64,000 bases of DNA from Taeniopygia guttata (lineage: Eukaryota > Chordata > Aves > Passeriformes > Estrildidae). The DNA is taken from the NCBI RefSeq assembly GCF_048771995.1, contig NC_133032.1, positions 27,243,501 to 27,307,500 on the forward strand, written 5' to 3'. Every line of letters begins with the position of its first letter. The first letter of the stretch is position 1. The position numbers and the translations under genes are program-made. Below, piece after piece: positions 46,823 through 58,400 of the stretch. The notes under the pieces are model-generated. The model was not told where the DNA came from. It saw nothing but the letters and a program-made list of their open reading frames with translations, and ran no database searches.

Positions 46823-49800
46823 CTAAAGGCTTTTAAATTGCAGTTTGCTTGCATATAATTGTCAGAGCCGCAGCAGGACAACAAATGGTATGAGTGAATG
46901 GTTAAAATGCAGAGAAGATTCAAATTTAATTTCTTACCCCATTATTCTTTTTGAATTCTGTTTTTGTACTAAAGAAAGCTTAATATTTGTGAAAGAATAA
47001 TCACTAGTCAAGCATGGTTGTTTCAATCATCAATTAAAAGATAGGTGTATTGCTATGAAAAGGAAGTAGGCACTAGGTTTATTTTAATCAGATTTGTTTT
47101 AAGTTATGCAGGACTAGATTTAACTCCATTGAAGTTCATATCATTAAAGTACTGTAAAATAAATATGAAATCAGAATTAGATCACAAAAATCCATAAAGG
47201 GAATGTTAAAGCTGTGAAAGTGATAGTAGAGTGGCAAATTTGTAGAAAGATTTATAATTGTATGTGTTGGGGTCATTGATTTTTATCCTTGCTATGGATC
47301 TAGACTCATGGCTAAACTTTACCTCTAAAATTGTAAAAAATTATGCATTCTAAATACCAGAATGAGGAGATATGTAAAATCAGATTTTTATACTGAAATT
47401 TTAACTAAATCTCTTTTCTGGTGCTTAAGTTCTTTCATGGCTCTTTAAATCTAGGATGCATTAATTCTGATTTGAAAGATTCTCAGGGAACAGGAGTATA
47501 CAGCAGAGAGCACTTCTGTAGAGCCTTGTCATGTAAAATGTATGAGCACCACAAACTACCACTGCAATCACCACATCAATCAGACAAGTGCAGTTCTGCC
47601 AGGTAAACTATAAACTCCACAGGCTGCTTATGCACAGAATTAATTTGGTGCATTTTGTCTCCTGGTTTCGGTTTCAATTTGCTATCTTCCTGTTCTGGTT
47701 CATCACTCTGCCCTCTCTCTCCAGGTTTTCCAGCTCTTCATGCACCGGGAGTCGAGTCTGTAGGTGTGGGTGCCCTGCAGAGGAGCAGAGCAGTAGTAGG
47801 GTAAATACTCAGACCAGCTGGAGTCCCTCACTGCAGATAAGTGGAGAACGCACGAATTAAACTGCTCCCAGACCTCTCCACTTGTCCCAAGGCACAGCAG
47901 TTCATGTGGCCTCCCCAGGGCGAGTGGATTTAGGCACACTTGGGGTGGGAGGGTCAGGATTTCTATTTATGCCATGGTTACCCTGCTTCTGCACTGACAC
48001 TGCCTGTGTCTGCCTGGCTGGGGCTGCAGCTGAGGGAACAGAGGTCTGCACCTCCCTTTGTCTGCATTTTATGGTCAAGCCAGTAAAAACATCTAATATT
48101 CCACTCTTAGTCATAAAAATTTCCCATGGGCTGCCAGCATTAAAGCTTACATAATTGCTGGATTCCATGATGCAGCTCAAAGGGAGGCAGAGCTGAAGTG
48201 GCTGCATTAAACTAAAACATCTAGGGCTTTCACGTAAAGGACAAGATAACTCATTAAGCTGTCCCACCAAGAACATGGAAAAGAATTTGTAAGCTTTATG
48301 AGATTGATTAGATTACAAACTTGATGAACTTTCTAAAGCAGAATGTTTTGAAATGAGACAATAGATATAAAAGCATAGGAAAGAAAAGATGAATTTGTAT
48401 GCAGATTGACTTGTGATTCCTGTGTCATTTCATAACAGTGTCTCTCCTTCAGGCTCCCTCTTGTTCCAGCAACTTTTCCCTGGCTGCCTTGATTCAACAT
48501 CTACAAAACCCACATGGGAAAAAAGATCTAGGGGAAAAAAATCATCCTTTCTGTCCCAGCAGAAGCCTGGCTCTGTGGCTGCTCTCCATTTCATAAACTT
48601 GCTTATCTCTGAGCTCTACTGCAAACTAACAGGGTCTCCTCACTGAGAGGGATCAGCTGCTCCCAGGACTGTGAGACTCCTCCAGGACTGCTGTAGCTTA
48701 GGATAGGACTGACAGGTACTCTCCTATCCTCTCATACCCCACTTACATTGTGCTGGAGAAACTTCTTGTGCTGCTGTGGTACATCTTGTAATAACAGCAA
48801 TTAAGGGATCCAGTGAGGTCTCTGTTGTGTCATTGCTGAGAGAAGGGAATTGGTACAGCTAGCATCTCAAGAGTGCCTCTCTTTCAACTGACTAAGAAAA
48901 CGTTTCATAGTGATTCATCTGTCAGGCCTGTTACTTGGTGCAGTGAGAATCAAGACTGCAGTGTCACAGACTGTAAAGACCTGATTATAATCAAGATTTG
49001 ATTAGAGAGTGCAGGCTGCTCACAGCTGTGTGTGCAGTTTGGCCACCACACCAGCTATCCAGCTGTTTTTGTTTAGCTCAACAGTACATAGTGATATTTT
49101 TTTCCCCATAAAAAGTCCAAACTGCAATGTGAAATGATCTTCAACATAATAAGATTCTTTTGTTCCCTTCTACTTAATTCACTACTTTTTCCTTCTGTAC
49201 TTCCCATAGCTGCAGAACAATCAAATCCAATAAGAAAAAAAGATCTACGCATTTCCCAAAGACAACTAAAGGATGAGCAAGGGCATAATTGAGGCACAAC
49301 ACAGGAAAAGGTATGGATCAGGTGCCAGAGTGGTGAGGCAGTCAGAAGATGAGGCTGTGCTAAGGTGTTACGGTGACTGTCCAGTTCCACTTGACTAGAG
49401 TCCATTCATCCAATCATTTCATTCCAGAATTTTCTCCAGTTGCTTTGGAGGGGAAATGCAGAGTGCTGTGAAATTTCTCCCATGCTGTTTGGTAACAGCC
49501 AACAAGCTGAAGCAGTTTCACAGAGGTTTTGATGAGTTTCTATATATCATCTGATCTGCAATAACTTGGTATGTGCTCTTAATCCACACAAATGATATCA
49601 AAATATCTTTGAGAAAAAATTTAGTGTCCTTTTGTTCATTCTCTTTTTTCCTCACACTTTTACTGGTATGCCCTCCTTTTTCTAATTTTTATTTTCTACC
49701 TCCTGCTTCAGTTTTCTTTCTGGTTCACTTGAGCCAGAATTTCTCCCTGCATCTCTAATCCCCTTACTTTCTCAAAGCTATAGTTCTTTTTTATTCACAT

Positions 49801-49960
49801 TTTGAGCATGTTTCCAGCTTCTACCTCCTGAAACTTAGTGAAGGAGACCTAAGGGTTGCGTTTCCTAACCAGATGTTTTCAATGGTGTCTCCACAGAAAG
49901 AGCGGGGTTCATGTGAAGCAGAGCTGTATGCGTGTGGTTAGGGGGTGTTCACACAGGGCG
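46823..49960. other. Intergenic stretch downstream of TFPI
   Basis: No coding exon or RNA gene recognised. Open frames around 47.6-48.3 kb overlap on both strands with ordinary composition and no known protein features. Confidence 0.65.
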
Positions 49961-49961
49961 A

Positions 49962-49997
49962 TTAATTCCCGAATTAATTAATTCCTGAATTAATTAA
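49962..49997. repeat. Tandem 16-bp palindromic unit (TTAATTC-CY-GAATTAA)
   Basis: TTAATTCCCGAATTAA (49962-49977) is followed directly by TTAATTCCTGAATTAA (49978-49993) and TTAA. Each unit has 7-base inverted arms around a 2-base centre. The TAATTA words are classic homeodomain sites. The block sits about 40 bases upstream of a CpG-rich segment. Confidence 0.93.
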
Positions 49998-50035
49998 GAG
50001 GGGAAATCCTTGTGCAGGTAAAGCCTGCGTTTATG

Positions 50036-50340
50036 CCCCGTGCGGCCGCGAGAGGGCGCCGGCGGCGCGGCGAACGCCGGGCGGGGACGGCTCTGCTGGA
50101 AAAGGGGGGATTCCCTGGATTTACCTTCTCCTCTCGCTTTTAAGCCTTCTTTGGTCCCACTCCAGGGAGGTTTGCACATTTAGGTCTGCTCCTTCCTTAG
50201 CTGTCGGCAAGAAGGGCACCTGAACGGGTGTGATTTACGCTCCTCGCAGCCAGGGACGGGGAGATGCAGGGGAGCCGCCGCTCTCAGAGGTGCAAACTGC
50301 AACAACGGAGGGGTCTCGGGTATCTGGAGGGTACGAGTAA
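50036..50340 (+). promoter_or_regulatory. CpG-rich block with possible first exon
   Basis: Dense CpG from 50036 to about 50100 (GCGGCCGCGAGAGGGCGCC and following) and again near 50200-50320, in an AT-rich setting. A perfect GTAAGT donor occurs at 50341. It could be an alternative promoter for the gene downstream of TFPI, or an enhancer. No coding content recognised. The strand is inferred from the donor only. Confidence 0.35.
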
Positions 50341-51949
50341 GTAAGTTTTAATGTTATCTAAATCAGTAGAATATAAAACTTTGTAAAAATAAACTCCAAA
50401 ACCTCCCCGAGTGAGCAACCAAGTGAAAAAGCCCCACAAACAGAAACACAAAACTCCACTGACTTTGACAAGCCAAATGAAGCATGGCCTGTGTAATACA
50501 CGTCTAGCTAATTCAGGTGCCTCTTGGAACTGTGAGCTTGGCTGGAATACCTGGATTATTCTCTAAAGTGGAGTGTGTAATGTACCCTGTGTCAATCTAC
50601 AACCTAGACCTAACTGGTTTAAAGCAATGCTACCAGGCTCATTCCTGATGAAATCCTGTACCTGAAATGACGCCACTTCTTTTAGAGAAGTTAATTTCCA
50701 TACTGTTCAGAATCAGAGCTCATCCACAGTTTATATGTGTTTACATTGCCTAGAGGTTCAGAGTGACAGTCCTTAGTTCTTCACTGATTATAAAACTCAA
50801 ACATTCTCCTGTTGATGAGAGATGAAGCACCAGTTCTCACATGTGCCAAATGAGTATCCAAGCCTGCTTTTTTTTGGTAATCCTGGAGTGGGATTTCACA
50901 AATCGTATTGTCTAGGGGTCATTTGGATTGAAAGTATGCCTGGCCTTCTTTTCCCTCTTCCAATTTTTCCTGACCCTGGATTTGGGCTGGGTTTTATTGA
51001 AGTTTTTTGTTTGTTTTTATGTTTATATTTCCCCCTTAGCTTTTTGTTCCTTGCTGTTTTCCTTCTTGAGGAAAACGTTTTCAATGCCCAGGTAAATTCC
51101 TTCATTCAGTTCACAGTGTGTTCCACAAATTATTCTGCTGGGGGAAAAGAAAAGTGGATAAGTGACAAGGTAGCAAGAAACAAGCAGAATATTTTATGTT
51201 GTTTTATGAGTAAATTCAGTGGTATCATTTTGATAAAACCTTGTGACATTGTGACTTTTGGCAGGTTCTTGTGGTGTTCCCTAAGGAGTACTGGTGTTAC
51301 AGGTGTTAATATAATTTGAGTTTGATGCTCCATGGACTCCCCATTTGTTTAGCATAGTGTTTTCCTGTGCATACAGTAATATGTTTTGGTTTAGAGGGCA
51401 CAGAATCTGTCCATAGTACAGGGAATTGATTGTATAAAAATATTTTTAGTTTCTGGTACAATATTTTTTGACGCTGGTAGAAAGACTGCTATCCATTTTG
51501 TTTTGTCCTCTGTCATGGCAGTTTTCAAACCATTCATACTTGTGCTTTCACATCACCAGTGTTTAGAAAAAGATAGCATAGAGATCAGCAGTAGTAACGT
51601 TCCTGTTGCTTTTTTCCCCTATATTCTTCTTGATAAGTCTTGATACTTCAAAGACTTATTTCTTCAATACTTTGTTTTGTACCCAAGGAAAAAAAAAATA
51701 GTAGCACTGCAACTTATGTGCCTGATTGTGATGGAAAAATTGAATCTGACCTTTGCAGCTGCTTTACATCTGAGGAATAAAGGTATTTCTGTGCTGAGCT
51801 TGTCTGCCTTTACGGTGTGGGATGTCACGCAGAGGCGTGGGTCAGGTCAGGCATACTGAGGAGCGGTGCGGCTCTCTGGATAAAGGTGCAAACTAATCTG
51901 TTTCTATGGGTCTAGCCGGAGGAGGAGGGCGGATCTCAGTGGCTCGATA
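50341..51949. other. Non-coding interval between the two CpG-rich blocks
   Basis: AT-rich again. An open frame of 165 codons (50822-51319, plus) has no recognised features and begins within ordinary non-coding composition. I see nothing else. Confidence 0.55.
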
Positions 51950-52480
51950 GGTGAAAGGACAGGTGCCGCGGTCTCCTGCTGAGCAGCAGAGCGGCGAGTG
52001 AGTGTTTTGCGAGCGGAGGCGGCGCGGGCAGAGCTGCGCTGGCCGGGGACAGATGGCAGCGCCGGGCTCGGACACGGCTGCGGAGCCCCGTTTCCCCGGG
52101 CCGTGCCGCTCGGGAGAGAAAAGCGGCGGCGGCGGCCGCAGGCGGGGTCGGTGATGTAACAGGAAGCGCTGATGCTCGGCCGCCGCTCCGCGCTGCTCGG
52201 ACACGCTCCCGCAGCAGCGCCGCTCCGCCGGGACACCGCTCCGGATCGCAGCGCTCGCAGCGGCACGGAGCACCGGGACAGGCGGCTCCGCTCGGCTCCG
52301 CCCGACAGCGCTCCCTGCACGCCGGGCTCGGTGGGTGAGTGCATTGGGTTCGTTGTTCTGCCGCCGTGCCACCCCAGCGAGCGGCGGTGCCGCGGCTGTG
52401 CCCGCTCTGCCCTAAGCCCGGCGTGCGATGCGGGGGCTGCGCCCGCACAGCCTGCCAGGAAAACCTTCGCTTGTTCTTAG
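51950..52480 (+). promoter_or_regulatory. CpG island, probable promoter of the gene downstream of TFPI
   Basis: The strongest CpG island in the window: continuous GC-rich, CpG-dense sequence with GCGGCGGCGGCGGCCGC at about 52123 and many CGCTCCG-type words. A strong donor (CGGTGG then GTGAGT) at 52335 would end a plus-strand untranslated exon at 52334. ACAGGAAG near 52159 fits an ETS-factor site, common in endothelial promoters. In other vertebrates CALCRL follows TFPI in the same orientation with untranslated 5' exons far from its coding exons, so this is the likely CALCRL promoter. Open frames in the island on both strands are composition artefacts. The gene identity is inference from gene order only. 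Confidence 0.55.
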
Positions 52481-55400
52481 TGAGCGAGGTGCTGGGCTGA
52501 TTTTGTAACTGGTGGTGTTACGGTCTGTGCTCGGTAGGATAGATAGAGATAAAATGCCCAAAGTAGCGCTTTAAGGACTCTGCCTGAAACCTAATATTAA
52601 CTAACCAAATCTCTGTCTTCACATCTGGAGAGAATTAGAGACTTCGTTGGCTTGAACAGGGTCCTTAAGACTAATTCAGTACAACTGCAGCTCTTTCAAT
52701 AGAGGCTGAATTAGGTGATAAAGTGGTGTAGGTTTACTTACTGAGTATTTCTCTAAACTTATTCTACCAGAAAGAGGTCACACTTGAGTTGTTTCATAAT
52801 TAGGTTTTGTGTTGTAATTACACAACTTAAAAGATAAAGCTACTGTTTTGTTTGGGCTCTCTGTTTGCTTGAGGAAAAGTTGAGTTGCTTTGAAGGCTGC
52901 ACGCCTGCCGGCACGTTACTGTTTGAGGTTTTTAACCGCAAACACCGAGGTGATTTATCGACAGCTAAATGCCCACTTTTCCTTTCCTCGAGAAACTATT
53001 GAACGGTGGCAAGTGTGTGATGCCGTGCCTTCAATTGCCCGCTGATAGGCAGTTAACGTCTTGACACTCCTTAAGCTTTCCAAAACAGATGTGATACCCT
53101 CCCGTTTTACAAATGCGGTTGCAGTGCTGAGATTGGGAATTCTAGTCATTTGCTCGTGTGAGTAAGCAAGGGAGCCACAGAACCAGGAAAATAAGTCTTG
53201 TTAGGCTATAAATCACACCTGGATTTGATCTACAATGAATCCGTCAGTTATCCATGCAGTTTATAAGGGTAGAGAATGAAAGAGTTATAAAAATAACTGA
53301 GGTTTTTTTTTTTTTTTTTCTCTTTACCTTAATAAGCTTACACCAGGTACCTTGGGGATGGACTTTGCTGCTCTTATAATTGCGCCGATGCAATCTACCC
53401 ACTCTTAATGTGCCTGCTGGGGATCTTGTCATTCCCTTACACTAGTAATGCTTCTAACAGTTGAAAACTCTGAAGGGATGTGCTCTGAATCTGAGGTCCT
53501 CTCGGTGCATGGGAAGGAGACACTCTAGATTAATGTAAGACCACATCTGAAAACAGATGTGTTTTCTTGTAAAGTACACATGCTGTGGTACTATGTGAAA
53601 TTCTTAGTTTTAAAAAGTTATCTGTATTAGAGAGGTGTTTTCTTCTCTAGTTTGCTTAAACTCTTGTTATTTCACTGTATATAGAAGCAATCCCAAAGTC
53701 TTTATCCAACTTTGGAAATCTGCACAAAAGGCACTTGGTGACGCTAAGTCAATAGAGATGGCACTTCACATAAACGGTGCTTATGTTAAATGACCAGTGC
53801 AGTGGTAGCAGCTGTCTTTAGAATATACCAGCTAAATTATTTAGATTCTTATTTTTTGTTCTTCACAGGCAACTGGTGTATGTTGAAGTGGGTCTGCCCA
53901 CAGAAGATATGCCAGGCATGTGAATGTTTGCAGGCTGTATGTCAGAATCTATGTTGTTTGCAGGTTAAGCAAAGACAGGCAGGGCATTGATATAGAAAAG
54001 TGTGACCGCATTTTTTACTGGACAAAACGGAGTACCTGGGTATCTAAGAGAGATTGCAGGTTCAAGACTTGCTTTATGTGTGTCCTTTCAACTTCAAATG
54101 CTGCTGCATACTGAATTTCTGATCATTTGGAGTCTTTCTCTGCCTTAAGAGATGTAGTACTTGTCCCTTTGAATAGGCTTTTCTTGATACAACACAACTG
54201 TTGAAATCCTGGCCCACTGAGAGCCAGTGGGAACTTTTCCACTGACTGTCAAAGGGCAAGACACTCCTAAATGTGGGTATTTTTCTGTTGAAGGAATTAT
54301 ACACAGATGGTCATCCATCCAGGCACTTTACGTTCTGCTGTCTGTTGGCAGCTGTTTTTTTTTTTTTTTTGTAATTTCTGTAATTTTTGAGCACTTCAGT
54401 TGAAAAACATCATCTGAAAAAAAGATCTGCATGTGTCTCACTGGGTGAGCGATGCCTTACCTGGGTCAGTAAAGGGACTTACTCTGGAAAATACAGGATT
54501 TTTCCATGGGCTGTCTGGGTATTGCAGTTCACATTATAGACCAGGATACAACTGAGAGTAAAACTGAGGGAAGAAAGCACATTAGCAAATTTCCTTTGAC
54601 ACCTATATAGTTACTAACTTGCTTTTATATTCTGTGCATTTGAGGTAATCATCTTTCTCCAGTAGCATTCCTGGCTTGAGCAGGAACTTGGTAGGACTGG
54701 ACTCACAGAAGTCCGTGAAGCCATGCAGTCATGCAAGTAAAATGGGACCATGGTCATTTGGAAGAAATTATGTGTTTTATACTGATATGTTTTTAATAAT
54801 AACATGTATTCAGTGATATTTAAAAGAAGTGTATCTAGTCACTGCTATAGTAACTGTTGAACATAAGCTATCAAAGCCATTGAGGGAAGTTGTCCAATGA
54901 GAAGTCCAAGTCTACAGTTAGGAAAACAAAGCAGGATTTCTCCTTAAGAAGTTGTTCCCATCTGTTGCCAGTGTGTTTATGATGTTCTTGATTTGGTACC
55001 AAAACCCCTTCAGTGCTTCTGACCAGCTGCCACCCCTGTGGCACACACACAGTATTTGCCTTACCTCGGTGCCCTGGCCACCCCTGCTCTGCAAGTCTGG
55101 GCAGCTCTGTCGCTGAGTTTCATGTGCAGCAGTTTTCCTCAGCCAGGCTTTGCACTTATTGAAAACAGCCTTTACTTGCCTGTGGAACTGCTCTGTCCCT
55201 GGGAAGTATTTTAAGTGATTGGTGTAGCAAATTGTCAGAGCTCTGGAATTAACTGTATGCTTGGTACTGCTGTGTCGAGGAAGGAATGAATACTGCTACT
55301 ACCAAAACAGACGTGAGCTGGCAAACAAATAACTTTCAGGCAGTAAAATAAGTGTGGTTTTATATGTGTTTATATGTCTTAGATATATAATAATATATTT

Positions 55401-58400
55401 AGTACATTATTTCTACAAACCATGTATGCAGGTCCATTTCATGCTGATTTCCATTATTGCCAATGTAGCAACTAAAGAGAGAACCTAAGTTTACAAAGAA
55501 ACTTTCAAAGTAAATTAACCTTATCCTTTGTTTGGAAAACTGGGAATCAGACGTGCTAATAATCTGAACTGCATATTTCTGAATGCTGCATCTTTCTAAA
55601 TTTTGAAACACAACAGGGAAAGCTTTCTGCATGTGAACACAACCCCTTTTTTTACTTTTTGTATTCATATTGTCATTTCTGATGTTTTCAGTCTAAAAAA
55701 CTTGAGCAAAGAGCAGCAGAAAACAGCCTTTCTTACCTGTTACCTTAATGGAGAATTCCACAGCCAGTGTGGTACAATAGAAGATCTTATGAAATTGGGT
55801 TCTATTAGACCATTTCTATTTAGCAACACTTTTTGTTCTATTTTAGAATCTGGACAGAGCCAAAAGGCTAAACTTTCACATTTTCAAAGTTTTATTTTAA
55901 CAGTTGTCTCTCATGCTTCAGTCTCCCAAGTTTGTTTATATTGTTTACATTTTCCCAGCAAAGTCATCCTTTTTCTACCCTAGCTCTGTGCAAACACTTT
56001 CAATCATTTCTGCAGTATATGCTGTCCTAAAGTGATCTATTTTGAGTTGCTTTTCTTTGGAAACATGCATTTGAAATGCACTTAACTCGTTGTAATGCCC
56101 CAAAAAAGACTTTCAATGAGAGAAGCCATGTTATTCCTTCAAGAAAAGAAATCAGACTCTTGTGGTAAGTTTGCATGTGAGTCTGAGGCTGTTACCTTTT
56201 AGTACATCCTAGGTGTCACTCAAGCCTTTTCTAGCAGTTCTGGCTATTTTTAAGTTGTATCTGACCATTCCAACTGGATTTTAGAAAATAAAACAATGTT
56301 GCATATCTGGTTTTATGTCTGGGTCATGAAGTCTACATTTGAAAAAAAAAATCCCCAAAAATTAGTGATGATTGTGTTTAATGAAGCCCATGCCAGTCTG
56401 ACTTCCCATGTAATACCATGAACAAGGAGCCAACCAAAGAAATTAGTAATTTTTTTCTTTTGGTTACTATATTCAAAGCACCTACACCTACCTCCTACAC
56501 TGTTGTTTACCATCAGCTGTGTTTAGGCTGACTATCTTATGTTCCTAAAAACTGCAGCATCTTTTTCACCTATTCTTTGATATTCTCAGCTTGAGAACTG
56601 CACTGTTTTGAGTGTTTGTATGGGCACAAAGCATCCCTCTTTGAATTACCATTTATATTTTCTCCTTTTTTCCTCCCCCATTATAGTGGTAAATTCTTGC
56701 CAATTGATTTTCATAAATTTTATGTTATCCCAATACTGGCAATTCTGGTAGAGTTTTAGCGTTTCATTAAAATAAAGCAATGGAGAAACATGTTTGTTAT
56801 ACCTGAACTAATTTGGTTTAGGATTTAAAAGTATTTTTTCCATATTAATATTTTCAGAAATTAATGTAATTTGTCAACAAATGTTATGTGCTAGAATCCT
56901 TCCTAGATAGAAATTTTAAAATGTACTTTCCAGAAACGAGTAAGACCTTTAGACATTTTATTTCCTTCTTCTGTGGTTGCATCTATGTGTTTATTTAGTG
57001 CCCTAAATGGAGAGAAAGTATTCTGCTCTGCAGCCTTTTATTACTAAAATGGCATGCTTTTGCAATTATTATCCTGAGATATTCTGTATAATGGCAATAT
57101 CTGCCCTTTAGTTTCAGTTAGTGAAATCCAGCAGGTGTCACTCTGGGGATTAAATAAGAAATATTACACAGAGATAAGCTTTTTTAGGAGAATTTAGAAG
57201 TATTTATCTTAATACATTTTTCCAGAATAATTTTTTGACCAGGCATGCCTCCTTAAGTCTGAAATTTGGGGTTTTTTGGTTATATGATTTAATGGGTATA
57301 GTCATCTTTCTGTGTGTCCCCTTGAACATGGAAAAAGACAGGTCAGAACTTGTACCCACAGATGACATGGCTGAAACATAAAGAGCTGTGACTCTGTTCA
57401 ATATTGCCTTGATGATGTTAAAAAAAAGTGGTTTTGTCATCTTCTTTGGGGACAAAACTGTTCTTTTTGGTGGTGAACATTCTCTTGCACAAGTAATGTG
57501 TTTTCAGCTGTGATGAAGTCAAGGAGGTGCTTCTGCAAGTGACTTACATATTGAGACCGTCTACATACTCTTTGTGTTTGACATATCTGAAATTGATATG
57601 TGAGGTGGCTAATCATCCAAACTCTCACAGTAAAAAAAGTTTGGGGAAGACAGACTTTGCTGTGTGGCATGGAGTTTCAAGTAAAAGTCAATGCTGAATT
57701 TTTTGGTGTGGGGAAAAAAAAAGTGACTGGTTTATTGCTTAATGTTTCTTTAGGGAATGATGCAGTAGTGTTGTATTGTGGTGGATTTTTACATGAGTGT
57801 GGCACTCAATATTCTGAGAGCTTCATATTGTGTGGAATAGGAATGCGATCGTTAAAAATTTGTGGGTTTCTAGAGGGGATTGTTGTTTATTTCTGAGACG
57901 ATGTTAATTCCACCTTAAAAAGAAACAAACACCTCAGCAGGCATCTCTGGAAGGCAACCCACAAATACAAGTCTCTCTTTAAATGGAAAGAAGCTTTTTT
58001 TATACATACATGCATACATTAATGTATTTTTACATATGTGTGCATATTTTTACAGATATATATTTTATATGTGTATTTTAAAAATAATCTCATTCTAGAA
58101 CTTGTAACCTCAGCCTACTTTAAACAATCCAGTTTCCTTTCTCTCACTTCTTTCTCCTGTTTAAGCCCCCATCCTGTTCCGTTTTTGATTCTATTCAACT
58201 TCCTTTCCTGTGATGACTCTGAGTGAGTCACTTTGCCAGGCATTAAGAATGTGGCTTGACAGTATTTCCAACAGCTTATCCTATGCTGGCTCATGCAGAT
58301 GAAATTAACCTCTTGCCTTATCCTTCCTCTCAGAGAAATGTCTGTCTTCACACGTCCAGTTTCTTGGAAGGTGGGGGTGGGAACCCTTTCCATAAATGAC

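Noticed and set aside
51893..52448. Three long minus-strand open frames and one plus-strand frame in the CpG island
   Set aside because: CpG-dense sequence lacks stop codons by composition. The products are Arg/Ala/Pro/Ser-rich with no domain. The island is better explained as a promoter.
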